A stretch of DNA of 64,000 nucleotides, from NCBI RefSeq assembly GCF_018128945.1, contig NZ_CP068393.1, positions 1,178,001 to 1,242,000 on the forward strand, given 5' to 3'. The notes under the pieces are model-generated. The model ran no database searches. It worked only from the letters and a program-made list of their open reading frames with translations, and had not been told where the DNA came from. How positions within the stretch are numbered: the stretch's first letter is position 1; each line of letters starts with the position of its first letter. The position numbers were made by a program, and so were the translations under genes. This document shows, in pieces, positions 36,442 to 45,398 of this stretch. The stretch comes from Aristaeella hokkaidonensis (lineage in GTDB: Bacteria > Bacillota > Clostridia > Christensenellales > Aristaeellaceae).

Positions 36442-37836
36442 ATGCAGCAAGATCGCTCCAAATTGCTTGGCACCATGCCGATGACCAAGCTCGTCCCCAA
36501 AGTATCAATTCCGATCATGTTCTCCATGCTGATCCAGGCGCTGTACAACATCGTCGACAGCATCTTCGTTTCCCGTTTTGACCCTAATGGCCTGACTGCT
36601 GTTTCCCTGGCCATGCCCTTCCAGATGCTGATGATTGCCCTGTCCACCGGTATGGGTACAGGTATCAACAGCCTGCTTTCCCGTCGTCTGGGTGAGCGTA
36701 ATCCGGAGGGTGCCCGTCGCGGTGCCTGGAACGGTCTGCTCATCGAGGTGCTGGGCAGTGTGCTCTTCATCCTCTTCGGCCTCTTCCTGGCCGGCCAGAC
36801 CATGGGTCTTGTCGTTTCCGAAAACCTGGCTAATAAGGAAAGCATCTTCTCCATGGGTACCTCTTACCTGACCATCGTAACCGCGGCCAGCACCGGCCTG
36901 TTCGTGGCTATCTTCTTTGAGCGTATGCTCCAGGCCACCGGTAACTCTGTGCTCTCCATGGTCACTCAGCTCTGCGGCGCCGTGACCAATATCATCCTGG
37001 ACCCCATCATGATCTTCGGTCTCCTCGGCTGCCCCCGCATGGGCGTTTCCGGTGCGGCAGTCGCCACGGTTATCGGTCAGTTCGTTTCCGCCATCATCGG
37101 CTTTACTCTGAATCAGAAGAAGAATCCGGAACTGCGCCTCATGCGCAAGGATGCCATCATCAACCGTCACGATCTGTCCGGCATTGTTTCCGTCGGTCTG
37201 CCCAGCACGGTTATGGCTTCCATCGGTTCCGTCATGAATATCGGCATGAACGCCATTCTCTCCGGCTTTGCCCAGAGCAACGCCGCCCTGAACGTCATGT
37301 CCGTCTACTTCAAGCTCCAGTCCTTCATCTTCATGCCGGTCTTCGGCCTGTCCAATGGTATCATCGCCATCATCGCTTACAACTACGGCGCTAAGATCAA
37401 GGAACGGGTTTACAGCTGCATCAAGGTTGCCCTGGTCTGGGCCTGCGTCATCATGCTCGTCGGCACCTTTGTCTTCATGGTTTTCCCCGGCCAGCTCATG
37501 TCCATCTTTGAGTCTGAAGCCGAGGCGGAGATCACTGCCCAGATGACCGATATCGGCATGGTTGCCATGCGGATTATCTCCTCCAGCTTCCTGCTGGCGG
37601 CTGTGGGCATCATCCTCTCCACTGTTTTCCAGGCAGTTGGCCGCGGCACCTACAGCATGATCATCTCGATCTGCCGTCAGCTGCTTATCCTCCTGCCCGT
37701 CGCCTGGCTCATTGCCCGCCTCACCGGCGACGTCAAGGCCGTCTGGTGGTGTTTCCCCACAGCCGAACTTTTTGCTCTTGTGTTGTGCATCTTCTTCTAT
37801 AACAGATGCAACAAGCAAATGCTTTCCAAACTGTAA
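36442..37836 (+). CDS. MATE family efflux transporter
   Basis: 464 residues with about twelve membrane segments in two related halves. Family motifs: SIPIMFSMLIQALYNIVDSIFV at the start, TGINSLLSRRLGERNPEGA, and in the second half VSVGLPSTVMASIGSVMNIG. Drug/metabolite antiporter using Na+ or H+; substrate unknown. ATG 36442 follows AAGGAAGGAAAT. It ends in a composite element (long repeat, terminator, TTTTAAG block, hairpin array) shared with the convergent gene at 38151. Confidence 0.95.
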   Translation: MQQDRSKLLGTMPMTKLVPKVSIPIMFSMLIQALYNIVDSIFVSRFDPNGLTAVSLAMPFQMLMIALSTGMGTGINSLLSRRLGERNPEGARRGAWNGLLIEVLGSVLFILFGLFLAGQTMGLVVSENLANKESIFSMGTSYLTIVTAASTGLFVAIFFERMLQATGNSVLSMVTQLCGAVTNIILDPIMIFGLLGCPRMGVSGAAVATVIGQFVSAIIGFTLNQKKNPELRLMRKDAIINRHDLSGIVSVGLPSTVMASIGSVMNIGMNAILSGFAQSNAALNVMSVYFKLQSFIFMPVFGLSNGIIAIIAYNYGAKIKERVYSCIKVALVWACVIMLVGTFVFMVFPGQLMSIFESEAEAEITAQMTDIGMVAMRIISSSFLLAAVGIILSTVFQAVGRGTYSMIISICRQLLILLPVAWLIARLTGDVKAVWWCFPTAELFALVLCIFFYNRCNKQMLSKL

Positions 37837-37855
37837 TAACAAAACTGCTTCCGAA

Positions 37856-37935
37856 AGGCTGCCATTTCGAACGAAGCTGAAAGCGAAGTTGAGAAATCCC
37901 TTACTAAGAATTCCGATGGAGTTCTCATTAACTCA
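37856..37935 (+). repeat. Short member of the long interspersed repeat
   Basis: GCTGCCATTTCGAACGAAG ... AAATCCCTTACTAAG, then GAATTCC-GATG-GAGTTCTC-like hairpin. Same start and end modules as the 23276 copy but no CCAGTGG hairpins. Confidence 0.75.
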
Positions 37936-37970
37936 TAAAAAGAGCTTCTGTTTTCAGAAGCCCTTTTTTT
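37936..37970. terminator. Terminator GCTTCTG/CAGAAGC
   Basis: AAAAAGAGCTTCTG, TTTT, CAGAAGCCCTTTTTTT; serves the MATE gene. Confidence 0.85.
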
Positions 37971-38000
37971 CACCATTTTTAAGTTTTCAGAATTCATTAA
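37971..38000 (+). repeat. TTTTAAG heptamer repeat block (short)
   Basis: CACCATTTTTAAG, TTTTCAGAATTCATT. Confidence 0.75.
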
Positions 38001-38007
38001 GAGGTAG

Positions 38008-38122
38008 AGTATCTTTCACATTCGTCGTAAGACGAATATTTCACATCGTGCGAAGCACGATATTTCACAAAGCTGCCTTGGCAGCTTTAATTCATATTTG
38101 CCGAAGGCAAATATTTCATTTT
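38008..38122 (+). repeat. Hairpin array, ATTTCAC-linker class (4 hairpins)
   Basis: Leader AGTATCTTTCAC; stems ATTCGTC/GACGAAT, ATCGTGC/GCACGAT, AAAGCTGCC/GGCAGCTTT, ATTTGCC/GGCAAAT. Compare with 36193. Followed by low-complexity CTTCCTACTTCCTACCTC. Confidence 0.92.
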
Positions 38123-38150
38123 CAATTATACTTCCTACTTCCTACCTCAT

Positions 38151-39500
38151 TTACTCCCTGCGGTATGTTTTCCTCCCCACATCAATTTCTCCATATTCAA
38201 CATTTATCGTTGCGCGATCACTGTTGTCCGCTTCTTTCCACCTTTTCAGCAGTCTTCCGATAACCCTCTCAATATCCTGCTCCTTGATACCCGGCAGCAG
38301 CAGGAACACCTGGTTGTCCGTGCATTCCATCATCACGTCGCTGCCCCGCAGTGCACCGCGAATCCTCTGCCGGAATTCCTCCCTCAGTTTCCTTCTTTCC
38401 GTATCGCTTGCATCAGACGCGATCTGCAGTGTCAGCAGTACCCGGAACGCGCTGTTCCTGTAGCGGTTCATATATCGCACCATGTACTGGTAAATACTGC
38501 CGAAGATATCTTTCCCTGTCCACAGGGCGCCCGGAATCGCTGCTCTTTCCTGTAGCATTCTGGTCACACCTTCCAGATCCAGCACTTGCTTTGCTTTACC
38601 CTGGTTCTCCTGCAGCGCATTATACAGTTCCGCCTGGCGTTTTCCATTCTGTTTGGCGTCATACAGCGCCTGGTCTGCCAGCTTGAACAGATCACTGTAT
38701 TCCCTGCCGTATGTCGGCACCTTCACCGCGCCCACGGAAATACCAAGCTGAAAGCTGATCTTGTCTCCCATGATCGCCTTCGCGCCGATTTCATATCCTT
38801 CATTGATGCGCTGCGTGTACCGCTTCAGGTCTTCGGCATTCTTCATGTTCTTCAGGAATACTGCAAATTCGTCTCCTCCGATGCGTCCGCATTCGTCATC
38901 CCGCCGGAGGCTTACCTTCAGCACCCGGGCAAACATCATCAGCACCTGGTCACCGATATCGTGACCATAGATGTCATTCACATTCTTGAAGTTATCCAAA
39001 TCCAAAATGCAAAGCAGGCCATCCTCTTCATCGCACAGCCGTTCCATCCGTGATTCTGTAGCGCTCTTGTTCAGCAGGTCTGTCATCTGGTCTATTTCAG
39101 CCGTCCGGGCAAACCGCTTCATCCGTCTGCTGATATCCAGTGCTTTACAGACCCGGCTGATGACCACGTCGCCTTCCAGGGGCTTCCGGATGATATCCAT
39201 TGCGCCCTCTTCCAGCCCGCGGACTTCCTGTTCTTCTTCGCCGGTCATCAGCACAACGGGAATTTCGTTCTCCGGATCCATCTGTTCCCGCAGCTGCCGC
39301 AGCGTTTCAAAACCGTCCGTCTCCGGCATATTCACATCTAGCAGGATCAGGTCCGGCATTCCGCCTTTGCGGATATAGTCCAGTGCAGCCGCACCGGATC
39401 TCATCGCTGATGTCCGGATTCCGGCCCTGCGCAGCATTTCGCATGCCAATCTCTGGTCATTTCTGTCGTCATCAACAACGATGACCCAGTCCGCCGCCAT
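38151..39500 (-). CDS. Response regulator with GGDEF (diguanylate cyclase) domain
   Basis: 449 residues from ATG 39500 (AAGGAGAA upstream). Receiver domain residues 4-120: VVDDDRNDQ acidic pocket, phospho-acceptor Asp in LILLDVNMPETDG (about 50) and Lys in IIRKPLEG. GGDEF domain about 145-305 with active-site RIGGDEFAVF, preceded five residues upstream by RRDD, an intact inhibitory RxxD site. Residues about 320-445 form a second, GGDEF-like degenerate domain (SAFRVLLTLQIASD, GALRGSDVMMECTDNQVFLLLPG). Predicted to make cyclic di-GMP when phosphorylated. No cognate histidine kinase adjacent. Confidence 0.93.
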   Translation of the reverse strand: MAADWVIVVDDDRNDQRLACEMLRRAGIRTSAMRSGAAALDYIRKGGMPDLILLDVNMPETDGFETLRQLREQMDPENEIPVVLMTGEEEQEVRGLEEGAMDIIRKPLEGDVVISRVCKALDISRRMKRFARTAEIDQMTDLLNKSATESRMERLCDEEDGLLCILDLDNFKNVNDIYGHDIGDQVLMMFARVLKVSLRRDDECGRIGGDEFAVFLKNMKNAEDLKRYTQRINEGYEIGAKAIMGDKISFQLGISVGAVKVPTYGREYSDLFKLADQALYDAKQNGKRQAELYNALQENQGKAKQVLDLEGVTRMLQERAAIPGALWTGKDIFGSIYQYMVRYMNRYRNSAFRVLLTLQIASDASDTERRKLREEFRQRIRGALRGSDVMMECTDNQVFLLLPGIKEQDIERVIGRLLKRWKEADNSDRATINVEYGEIDVGRKTYRRE

Positions 39501-39607
39501 CTCGTTTCTCCTTTTCCCTTCGTCGTCTTTCCCCAATAACGTCTTATATCACCAATACTCTTCTATATTCTGTCTCTTCTACCCTTCCATTTATTGGTAT
39601 GAGTAAC

Positions 39608-39692
39608 TAAATATTTTTAAGTTTTAAGTTTTTCCCGTTTCTGCCGTAACACTATATCATTTTTAAGTTTTAAGTTTTAAGTTTTCAGTATT
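39608..39692 (+). repeat. Two TTTTAAG blocks around an AACACTATATCAT leader
   Basis: First block ATTTTTAAGTTTTAAG; then TAACACTATATCAT fused to TTTTTAAG, TTTTAAG, TTTTAAG, TTTTCAGTATT. The leader is that of the ATATCAT-class arrays, without hairpins. Confidence 0.8.
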
Positions 39693-39763
39693 AATTTACT
39701 TGTATCTTATCACAGGTACAACTCTGATGTGAAGTACCACTTACAACTTCCTGCCCCTACACC

Positions 39764-39822
39764 CACAATGTTGCTGTAAGCAACATTGTGAAAATAATAA
39801 TTGACTTTCGTCAATTGTTATT
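39764..39822. repeat. Two strong hairpins in the ugd leader
   Basis: CACAATGTTGCT/AGCAACATTGTG (12 bp, loop GTA) and AATAATAATTGAC/GTCAATTGTTATT (13 bp, loop TTTC), about 30 bp before the ribosome site of the gene at 39864. Confidence 0.75.
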
Positions 39823-39863
39823 TTATTCTCCTGTTGTTGATTAACACATTTGGGGGTGCACGG

Positions 39864-41330
39864 ATGAAATCCTTCTCACTCGAAAAGCTTGCTGAAACCG
39901 TTCTGGCCCAACGCAAAGCCCTGCATATTACCCAGCAGGATCTCGCAGCACAGACCGGTATCAATCGTTCCCTGCTTTCCCGTCTTGAGAAGCAGGACTA
40001 TATTCCTGCTCCGGATCAGATGGTCCGTCTGGCCAATGCTCTGTCCTTCGATCCTTCCGTCGCCTTCATTGACGTTATGGATCCCGTTACTGCGCCTGCA
40101 ACCAGGCTGAACGTAACGGTCTATGGTGCCGGTTATGTTGGTCTGTCGATGGCGGTCCTCCTTTCCCGTTTCCATCATGTTACCCTCGTGGACGTTATCC
40201 CGGAGAAGGTGGAAATGGTTAACAAACGGATCAGCCCGATCCAGGATGAATACATTGAGAAATTCATGAAGGAAGAAAACCTGGATCTGACCGCCACCCT
40301 GGATGGTGCTGCCGCATGTAAAGGCGCTGACTTTGTGGTCATCGCTGCTCCTACCAACTATGACCCCAAGAAGAACTTCTTCGACACTTCTGCTGTGGAA
40401 TCCGTCATTGAAACTGTGCTGAAGAACGCTCCCGATGCCATGATGGTGATCAAGAGTACCATCCCCGTCGGCTACGTAGCTTCCGTCCGGAAGAAGTTCG
40501 GAGTTTCCAATATTCTCTTCTCTCCGGAATTCCTTCGGGAATCCAAGGCCCTTTACGATAACCTCTATCCCAGCCGTATTATCGTCGGCTGCGATGACGC
40601 CACCCGGGAAAAGGCTCAGCTCTTTGCGAACACGCTCCTCAGCGCTTCCTTTAAGCCTGAAACCGAGGTTCTCCTGATGGGTCTTACCGAAGCGGAAGCC
40701 GTTAAGCTCTTTGCCAACACTTACCTGGCACTCCGTGTTTCCTACTTCAATGAGCTGGATACCTACGCCGAGACCAAGGGCCTGAACACCCGGGATATCA
40801 TCCGCGGCGTCTGCCTGGATCCGCGTATCGGTACCCACTACAATAACCCGTCTTTCGGCTACGGCGGCTATTGCCTGCCTAAGGATACCAAGCAGCTCCT
40901 GGCCAACTTCAACGACGTTCCCCAGAACATGATGTCCGCCATCGTGGAGAGCAATCGCACCCGCAAGGACTATATTGCGGACCGCGTCCTGGAGATTGCA
41001 GGCGCTTATGAGGCCAATGATTCCTGGTCCGCCGCCAAGGAGCATAAAGTGGTTGTCGGTGTCTTCCGTCTCACCATGAAGGCTAATTCCGACAACTTCC
41101 GCCAGTCCTCCATCCAGGGTATTATGAAACGCATTAAAGCGAAAGGTGCTACCGTAATTATATACGAGCCCACCCTCGAGGATGGCACCACCTTCTTCGG
41201 CAGTAAGGTCGTCAATGACCTCAGACACTTCAAGCGTAAGTCTCAGGCAATAATTGCCAACCGCTATGATCATTGCCTGGACGATGTCAAGGATAAGGTG
41301 TATACCAGAGACTTGTTTGGCCGCGATTGA
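39864..41330 (+). CDS. Nucleotide-sugar (UDP-glucose-type) dehydrogenase with N-terminal XRE helix-turn-helix
   Basis: 488 residues from ATG 39864 (GGGGGTG five bases upstream). Residues 8-62 form an XRE/Cro HTH ([40 protein letters not shown]). From residue 78 a complete dehydrogenase follows: [19 protein letters not shown] (NAD fold), [48 protein letters not shown], and the catalytic Cys in [15 protein letters not shown]. Oxidises a UDP-hexose to the uronic acid for envelope polysaccharide. The fusion suggests an enzyme that may also bind DNA or regulate its own gene; function of the HTH is unproven. No capsule genes nearby. Confidence 0.93.
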   Translation: MKSFSLEKLAETVLAQRKALHITQQDLAAQTGINRSLLSRLEKQDYIPAPDQMVRLANALSFDPSVAFIDVMDPVTAPATRLNVTVYGAGYVGLSMAVLLSRFHHVTLVDVIPEKVEMVNKRISPIQDEYIEKFMKEENLDLTATLDGAAACKGADFVVIAAPTNYDPKKNFFDTSAVESVIETVLKNAPDAMMVIKSTIPVGYVASVRKKFGVSNILFSPEFLRESKALYDNLYPSRIIVGCDDATREKAQLFANTLLSASFKPETEVLLMGLTEAEAVKLFANTYLALRVSYFNELDTYAETKGLNTRDIIRGVCLDPRIGTHYNNPSFGYGGYCLPKDTKQLLANFNDVPQNMMSAIVESNRTRKDYIADRVLEIAGAYEANDSWSAAKEHKVVVGVFRLTMKANSDNFRQSSIQGIMKRIKAKGATVIIYEPTLEDGTTFFGSKVVNDLRHFKRKSQAIIANRYDHCLDDVKDKVYTRDLFGRD

Positions 41331-41344
41331 TACTACCTTTCGTC

Positions 41345-41427
41345 TTATAGGCTGTCATTCCGAGCGTAATGAAATGGAGTCGAGGAATCCCTTACTAAGA
41401 ATTCCGAAGGAATTCCCATTTACTCAT
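41345..41427 (+). repeat. Short member of the long interspersed repeat
   Basis: GGCTGTCATTCCGAGCG ... GGAATCCCTTACTAAG, then GAATTCCGAAGGAATTC hairpin. Leads directly into the terminator. Confidence 0.8.
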
Positions 41428-41461
41428 GAAAAGAGCTTCTGATATTCAGAAGCTCTTTTTT
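41428..41461. terminator. Terminator AGAGCTTCTG/CAGAAGCTCT
   Basis: AAAAGAGCTTCTG, ATATT, CAGAAGCTCTTTTTT, between convergent genes. Confidence 0.88.
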
Positions 41462-41497
41462 CCACCATTTTTAAGTTTTAAGTTTTCAGTATTAATT
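41462..41497 (+). repeat. TTTTAAG heptamer repeat block
   Basis: CCACCATTTTTAAG, TTTTAAG, TTTTCAGTATTAATT. Confidence 0.85.
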
Positions 41498-41509
41498 TGA
41501 TTTATATTG

Positions 41510-43594
41510 TCAAAATTTCTTCCAGATTGTCAGGATGTTCTCGTCGTTTTCTCTTCTGTATTCCACTTGGTCCATCGTCTTTTTGACAATATAAATCCCT
41601 AGCCCGCCGATTTGCCGTTCCTCTGCACTTTGACTTACATCTGGATCTTCCTTGGCTAATGGATCGAAAGGAATCCCCTTGTCCCGGAATGTGATCACCG
41701 CTTCTTTCGGGTTCTGCCCGATATCAATGGTAATGTCCGCCTTGCCGGTTTCGGGAGCGTAGGCATACAGGGCGATGTTCACGAAGATCTCTTCCACTGC
41801 TACGCCGATCTGTGTCTGGGCCTTGATCGGGCACTCCGCCTTTGCCAGCTGCTCTTCAGCGAACGCCAGTACCTGGTCCAGGTTCTCAGTCTTCGCGTCA
41901 ATGGTCAGGTTGGCGGTTTCGTATCTCTGTTCCGGTCCGTCATACTTCAGGCCCATCATCGTGATATCGTCAAACTGCGGTGCGTTGCCCACAAATTCAT
42001 CGATATCATCCCGCACGTTCTGCAGCAGTTCCTTCGGATTCGCGTTCGGGTTCTTGTTCAGCGCGTCCAGCATCCGCTGTGTGCCGAACAGTTCGTCGTT
42101 GATGTTCGTCGCTTCCGTGACGCCGTCAGTGTACACAAACAGGGAATCTCCGGGATTCAGCTGGAAGTCGTGCTCCTTGAACCGGATGCCTTCCATCGTA
42201 GCCACTGCCGGAGCATGCCGGTACAGGACCATCTCATAGTTGCCGTCCTTCCGGCGGATCACGGGATGCTCATGGCCGGCGTTCGCAGCCACGCCCTTAC
42301 CGGTGCTCAGCTCGATAATGGCCAGCCACACGGTCACAAACAGTTCAGCGTCGTTGCCGTCGCACAACTGGTTGTTCACGTTATACAGGATCTCAGCCGG
42401 CTTCTCGCCCAGCTGCGCCCTGTTCTTGATCAGCGTCTTGGCGATTGTCATAAACAGCGATGCAGGCACACCCTTGCCGCTCACGTCTGCCATAACCATG
42501 CACAGGTGATCGTCGTCCAGCAGATAGAAGTCGTAGAAGTCGCCGCCGACTTCCTTCGCCGGATCCATGATGGCGTAAATGTCAAAGTCATTTCTCTCCG
42601 GGAAGGGCGGGAAAATCCGGGGCAGCATATCCGCCTGGATCTGCGCTGCAATGTTCAGTTCCGCGCCGATGCGTTCCTTCTCCGCCGTGACCTTTGTCAG
42701 GTTGTTCAGATATTCTACAATCCGGCCCTGCATCACACGGATTTCCTGATACAGGTCTCCGATCTCGTCCTTGGAGTTGATCGGCAGGTTAATAATCTTC
42801 TCTTTCAGGTAGTCTGTCGCGTCATCAGAGTTTGCAAACCCGGTTGTCGCCTTCGCCAGCATGCTCAGGGGCTTGGTGGCGATCCGGCGCATCATCATCA
42901 CGGTAATGACAGAGCTGACGATCATCAGGGCCGCGGCAAAGATCATCATGGTGGTCAGGAAGCGCTGACGCTCTTCCATAACGTCGTTCATATTGATGTC
43001 CACGCCAACGATAGCCACGTTCTCGCCTTTGGAGTTCACCACAGGTTCATAGGCAGAACACAGCCAGCCGTATTCGCTGTGGCTCACCACGGAGTCAATA
43101 TGCATGTTGGTCTGGAACTCTTCATATCCTTCCGGGGTTTCTTCCAGGCTTCCGGTATACAGCACTGCTTCGTCCGGGTCCACGATATTGATACTCTTGT
43201 TGCCTTCCAGGCTCTGCAGATAGACGTATTCAGCTTTCAGGTTCTCCTTATATTTTGCCAGCATCGCCCGCAGGTCTGTATAGTTGTCATACAATCCCCG
43301 TTCCGACAGCCAGTCAATGATCATCTGGTCGCCGTCCGCGTCCTCAGCCGCATCACGGACAGCCGCGAACTCTTCCGTTTTGATCGCGTTCAGCAGATCT
43401 TCTGTCATGTCGCCGTCCACAAACGCCGCCACAGTGGCAGCCGCCTGGGAGGTAGTCTGTTTATAGTATTTGTCCACGCGTTCGCTGTTTACCCTGTAGG
43501 CAAAAACCGCCAGGCCCAGTGAGAGCACCAAAACGATGATCAGGATCAGCCCGTTCAGCTTCACTGTCAGCGAAGTCCAGCCTTTTTTCTTCAT
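41510..43594 (-). CDS. Membrane PP2C (RsbU/SpoIIE-type) phosphatase with C-terminal RsbW-like kinase domain
   Basis: 694 residues. Order: membrane helix 12-33, extracytoplasmic Cache-like sensor about 35-225, membrane helix about 232-252, HAMP about 253-310, PP2C about 335-545 (MDPAKEVGGDFYDF, MADVSGKGVPASLFM, AANAGHEHPVIRR, DSLFVYTDGVTEA, APQFDDITMM, all metal-binding positions kept), HATPase_c about 565-694 with N-box GVAVEEIFVNIALYAY, G1 FRDKGIPFDP and G2 GGLGIYIVKK intact. Such proteins switch STAS antagonists: the phosphatase removes, and the kinase domain adds, a phosphate on the STAS Ser. Having both on one chain is unusual. Last gene of the operon 46554-41510; the STAS partner is encoded at 46255. 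Confidence 0.94.
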   Translation of the reverse strand: MKKKGWTSLTVKLNGLILIIVLVLSLGLAVFAYRVNSERVDKYYKQTTSQAAATVAAFVDGDMTEDLLNAIKTEEFAAVRDAAEDADGDQMIIDWLSERGLYDNYTDLRAMLAKYKENLKAEYVYLQSLEGNKSINIVDPDEAVLYTGSLEETPEGYEEFQTNMHIDSVVSHSEYGWLCSAYEPVVNSKGENVAIVGVDINMNDVMEERQRFLTTMMIFAAALMIVSSVITVMMMRRIATKPLSMLAKATTGFANSDDATDYLKEKIINLPINSKDEIGDLYQEIRVMQGRIVEYLNNLTKVTAEKERIGAELNIAAQIQADMLPRIFPPFPERNDFDIYAIMDPAKEVGGDFYDFYLLDDDHLCMVMADVSGKGVPASLFMTIAKTLIKNRAQLGEKPAEILYNVNNQLCDGNDAELFVTVWLAIIELSTGKGVAANAGHEHPVIRRKDGNYEMVLYRHAPAVATMEGIRFKEHDFQLNPGDSLFVYTDGVTEATNINDELFGTQRMLDALNKNPNANPKELLQNVRDDIDEFVGNAPQFDDITMMGLKYDGPEQRYETANLTIDAKTENLDQVLAFAEEQLAKAECPIKAQTQIGVAVEEIFVNIALYAYAPETGKADITIDIGQNPKEAVITFRDKGIPFDPLAKEDPDVSQSAEERQIGGLGIYIVKKTMDQVEYRRENDENILTIWKKF

Positions 43595-43631
43595 GCGCGA
43601 ACATCCTCTTTTCTTCAGGTTAGGGGTTGTA

Positions 43632-45398
43632 TCAGATGACCACTGTCATCATGTTGAATCCTTCATAGTTCCGGTAATGCAGGCTCTTGACCTTCTGCCT
43701 TACCATCATCACGCCGACGCTGTCCATCAGCTCGTCCGTTTCATCCTTCTGCACCTTGCCCATCCGCAGGTCCAGCGGGTTGAAATACGGTGCGCTGTTC
43801 CGGATGTGGATCACGTGATCCCCGTTCTCTTCCCGTGCCAGCGTCAGCTGGATATATTCGTCCGGCTTTCCGCTGAAAGCCTTCTCCATCGTCACCACGC
43901 TCAGCTCTTCAACAGCCAGCTGGATCAGGATTGCCTGCTTCATGGGGATCTCCTGCTCCTCGCAGAAGGCCACCACTTCATCCAGCACCCGGCTCAGCTC
44001 GTGGTTCTGGTTATCCATCGTTGTGGAGTATACAGGCACAGTCGCATCCTGCTTCCTCAGCAGCCGTCCCCGTACCGCCGTTGCCATCACAAGCATCGTG
44101 ATGCCTTCAGAGATCACAAACAACCACCAGAAGTCCTTCGGCAGCCAGAAGCCCAGCGCTACCGTAATCGGCAGCAGGAACAGCGCTTTGCGCATCACGG
44201 TGATCTCGCCTGCCAGCTGTTCCCGTCCGCAGCTCTGGAAGAACCCGGTCAGGATTACCAGCAGTCCGCCCAGCGGCGTGCTCAGCAGGAACAGCCGGAT
44301 CGCGGGCACGGATACCTTCAGGCTTTCCGCGTCTCCCAGGCCGAAGAAGCTGCTCACCGCTCCCGCAGGAATCGCCGCGACCAGCAGTACCGGAACGCCT
44401 ACCATCAGCGCAGTGGCCATGGCCATCCGCACCAGGTATTTCAGGTCGTCCCGTCCGTGTTCCGCCGCGAAGGTGCTCGCCAGCGGCTGCATCGTTTCAG
44501 CAAACGCCTGGTAGATTCCGTTGAAGATGTAGCTGATGTTCATCACTACGTCGAACACGGCCACATACAGGTCGCCTTTGATCAGTCCCAGGTCTCCTGC
44601 CCGCAGCAGCACTCTGTTACCCAGCAGCAGGAACAGGAACTGGAACACATACTGCATGGAGGCGCTGAAGCCGATCCGCAGGGAGTCGGCAACCGGCTTG
44701 CCGATGGCAAGCTTCGCCTTCACGATCCGCGGAATGTTCATCAGGCCCCTGCCGTTGATCAGGTGCGTCAGCAGGATGATCACGCTCACACTCTGGGCGA
44801 TCACTGTCGCGTAAATGGAGCCCTTTACACCCCATCCCAGCCCCAGCACGAACCAGATGTTCAGCCCCAGGTCTGTCAGGCAGCCCACGGAGAAACCCAG
44901 GGTTGCCCGCGGCGCGTCATTGTCGCACCGGACAAAGTCATACAGCAGGAAATTCAGGAAGAACACCGGCACCGCCGTTACCAGCGGCCGGGCATACTGT
45001 TCGCACAGGGCGTACAGTTCCGGGCTGCCGTCGTTCGCGCCCAGCACCTGCATCAGCGGCCGCATCAGTAAGTTGCCTGCTATCGCTAATACAACGCCCA
45101 AACCGAACAGAAGCGTCCCGATGCTCTTAAAATGGCTCAGGGCGTCATCTTCCTTGCCCTCTGCCGCCATGCGGCTGAAGGCAACGCATCCGCCGGTGGA
45201 AAAACCGTATCCCAGCAGGTTCAGAATCATGTAAAGCGGCGTCACGATACCGATGGCCGCCAGGCCGCTCTCTCCCATCCTGTTACCGATGACCAGCGCG
45301 TCCGCTACGTCCGCGATTGCCAGCGCCACGGAAGAAATCAGGCTTGGCCAGAGAATCCGCAGGAACATCTTGCGGCATATGTAGTGTTTCTGATTCAT
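43632..45398 (-). CDS. MATE-family transporter fused to a HATPase-like domain
   Basis: 588 residues. Residues 1-455 are a MATE transporter with about twelve membrane segments (LWPSLISSVALAIADVADAL at the start). Residues about 465-588 are a cytoplasmic domain with the layout of anti-sigma-type HATPases: ELSRVLDEVVAFCEEQEIPM, QLAVEELSVVTMEKAF at the N-box and GVMMVRQKVKSLHYRNYEGF at the G2 position. The N-box Asn, the Asp-x-Gly of G1 (here NSAPYFNP) and the glycines of G2 are changed, so catalysis is doubtful; it may bind the STAS protein instead. ATG 45398 overlaps the preceding stop by four bases. The substrate is unknown. Confidence 0.88.
   Translation of the reverse strand: MNQKHYICRKMFLRILWPSLISSVALAIADVADALVIGNRMGESGLAAIGIVTPLYMILNLLGYGFSTGGCVAFSRMAAEGKEDDALSHFKSIGTLLFGLGVVLAIAGNLLMRPLMQVLGANDGSPELYALCEQYARPLVTAVPVFFLNFLLYDFVRCDNDAPRATLGFSVGCLTDLGLNIWFVLGLGWGVKGSIYATVIAQSVSVIILLTHLINGRGLMNIPRIVKAKLAIGKPVADSLRIGFSASMQYVFQFLFLLLGNRVLLRAGDLGLIKGDLYVAVFDVVMNISYIFNGIYQAFAETMQPLASTFAAEHGRDDLKYLVRMAMATALMVGVPVLLVAAIPAGAVSSFFGLGDAESLKVSVPAIRLFLLSTPLGGLLVILTGFFQSCGREQLAGEITVMRKALFLLPITVALGFWLPKDFWWLFVISEGITMLVMATAVRGRLLRKQDATVPVYSTTMDNQNHELSRVLDEVVAFCEEQEIPMKQAILIQLAVEELSVVTMEKAFSGKPDEYIQLTLAREENGDHVIHIRNSAPYFNPLDLRMGKVQKDETDELMDSVGVMMVRQKVKSLHYRNYEGFNMMTVVI

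Noticed and set aside
36505..37842. 445-codon minus-strand frame opposite the MATE gene
   Set aside because: His/Asp/Gly-rich shadow typical of the reverse strand of a membrane-protein gene.
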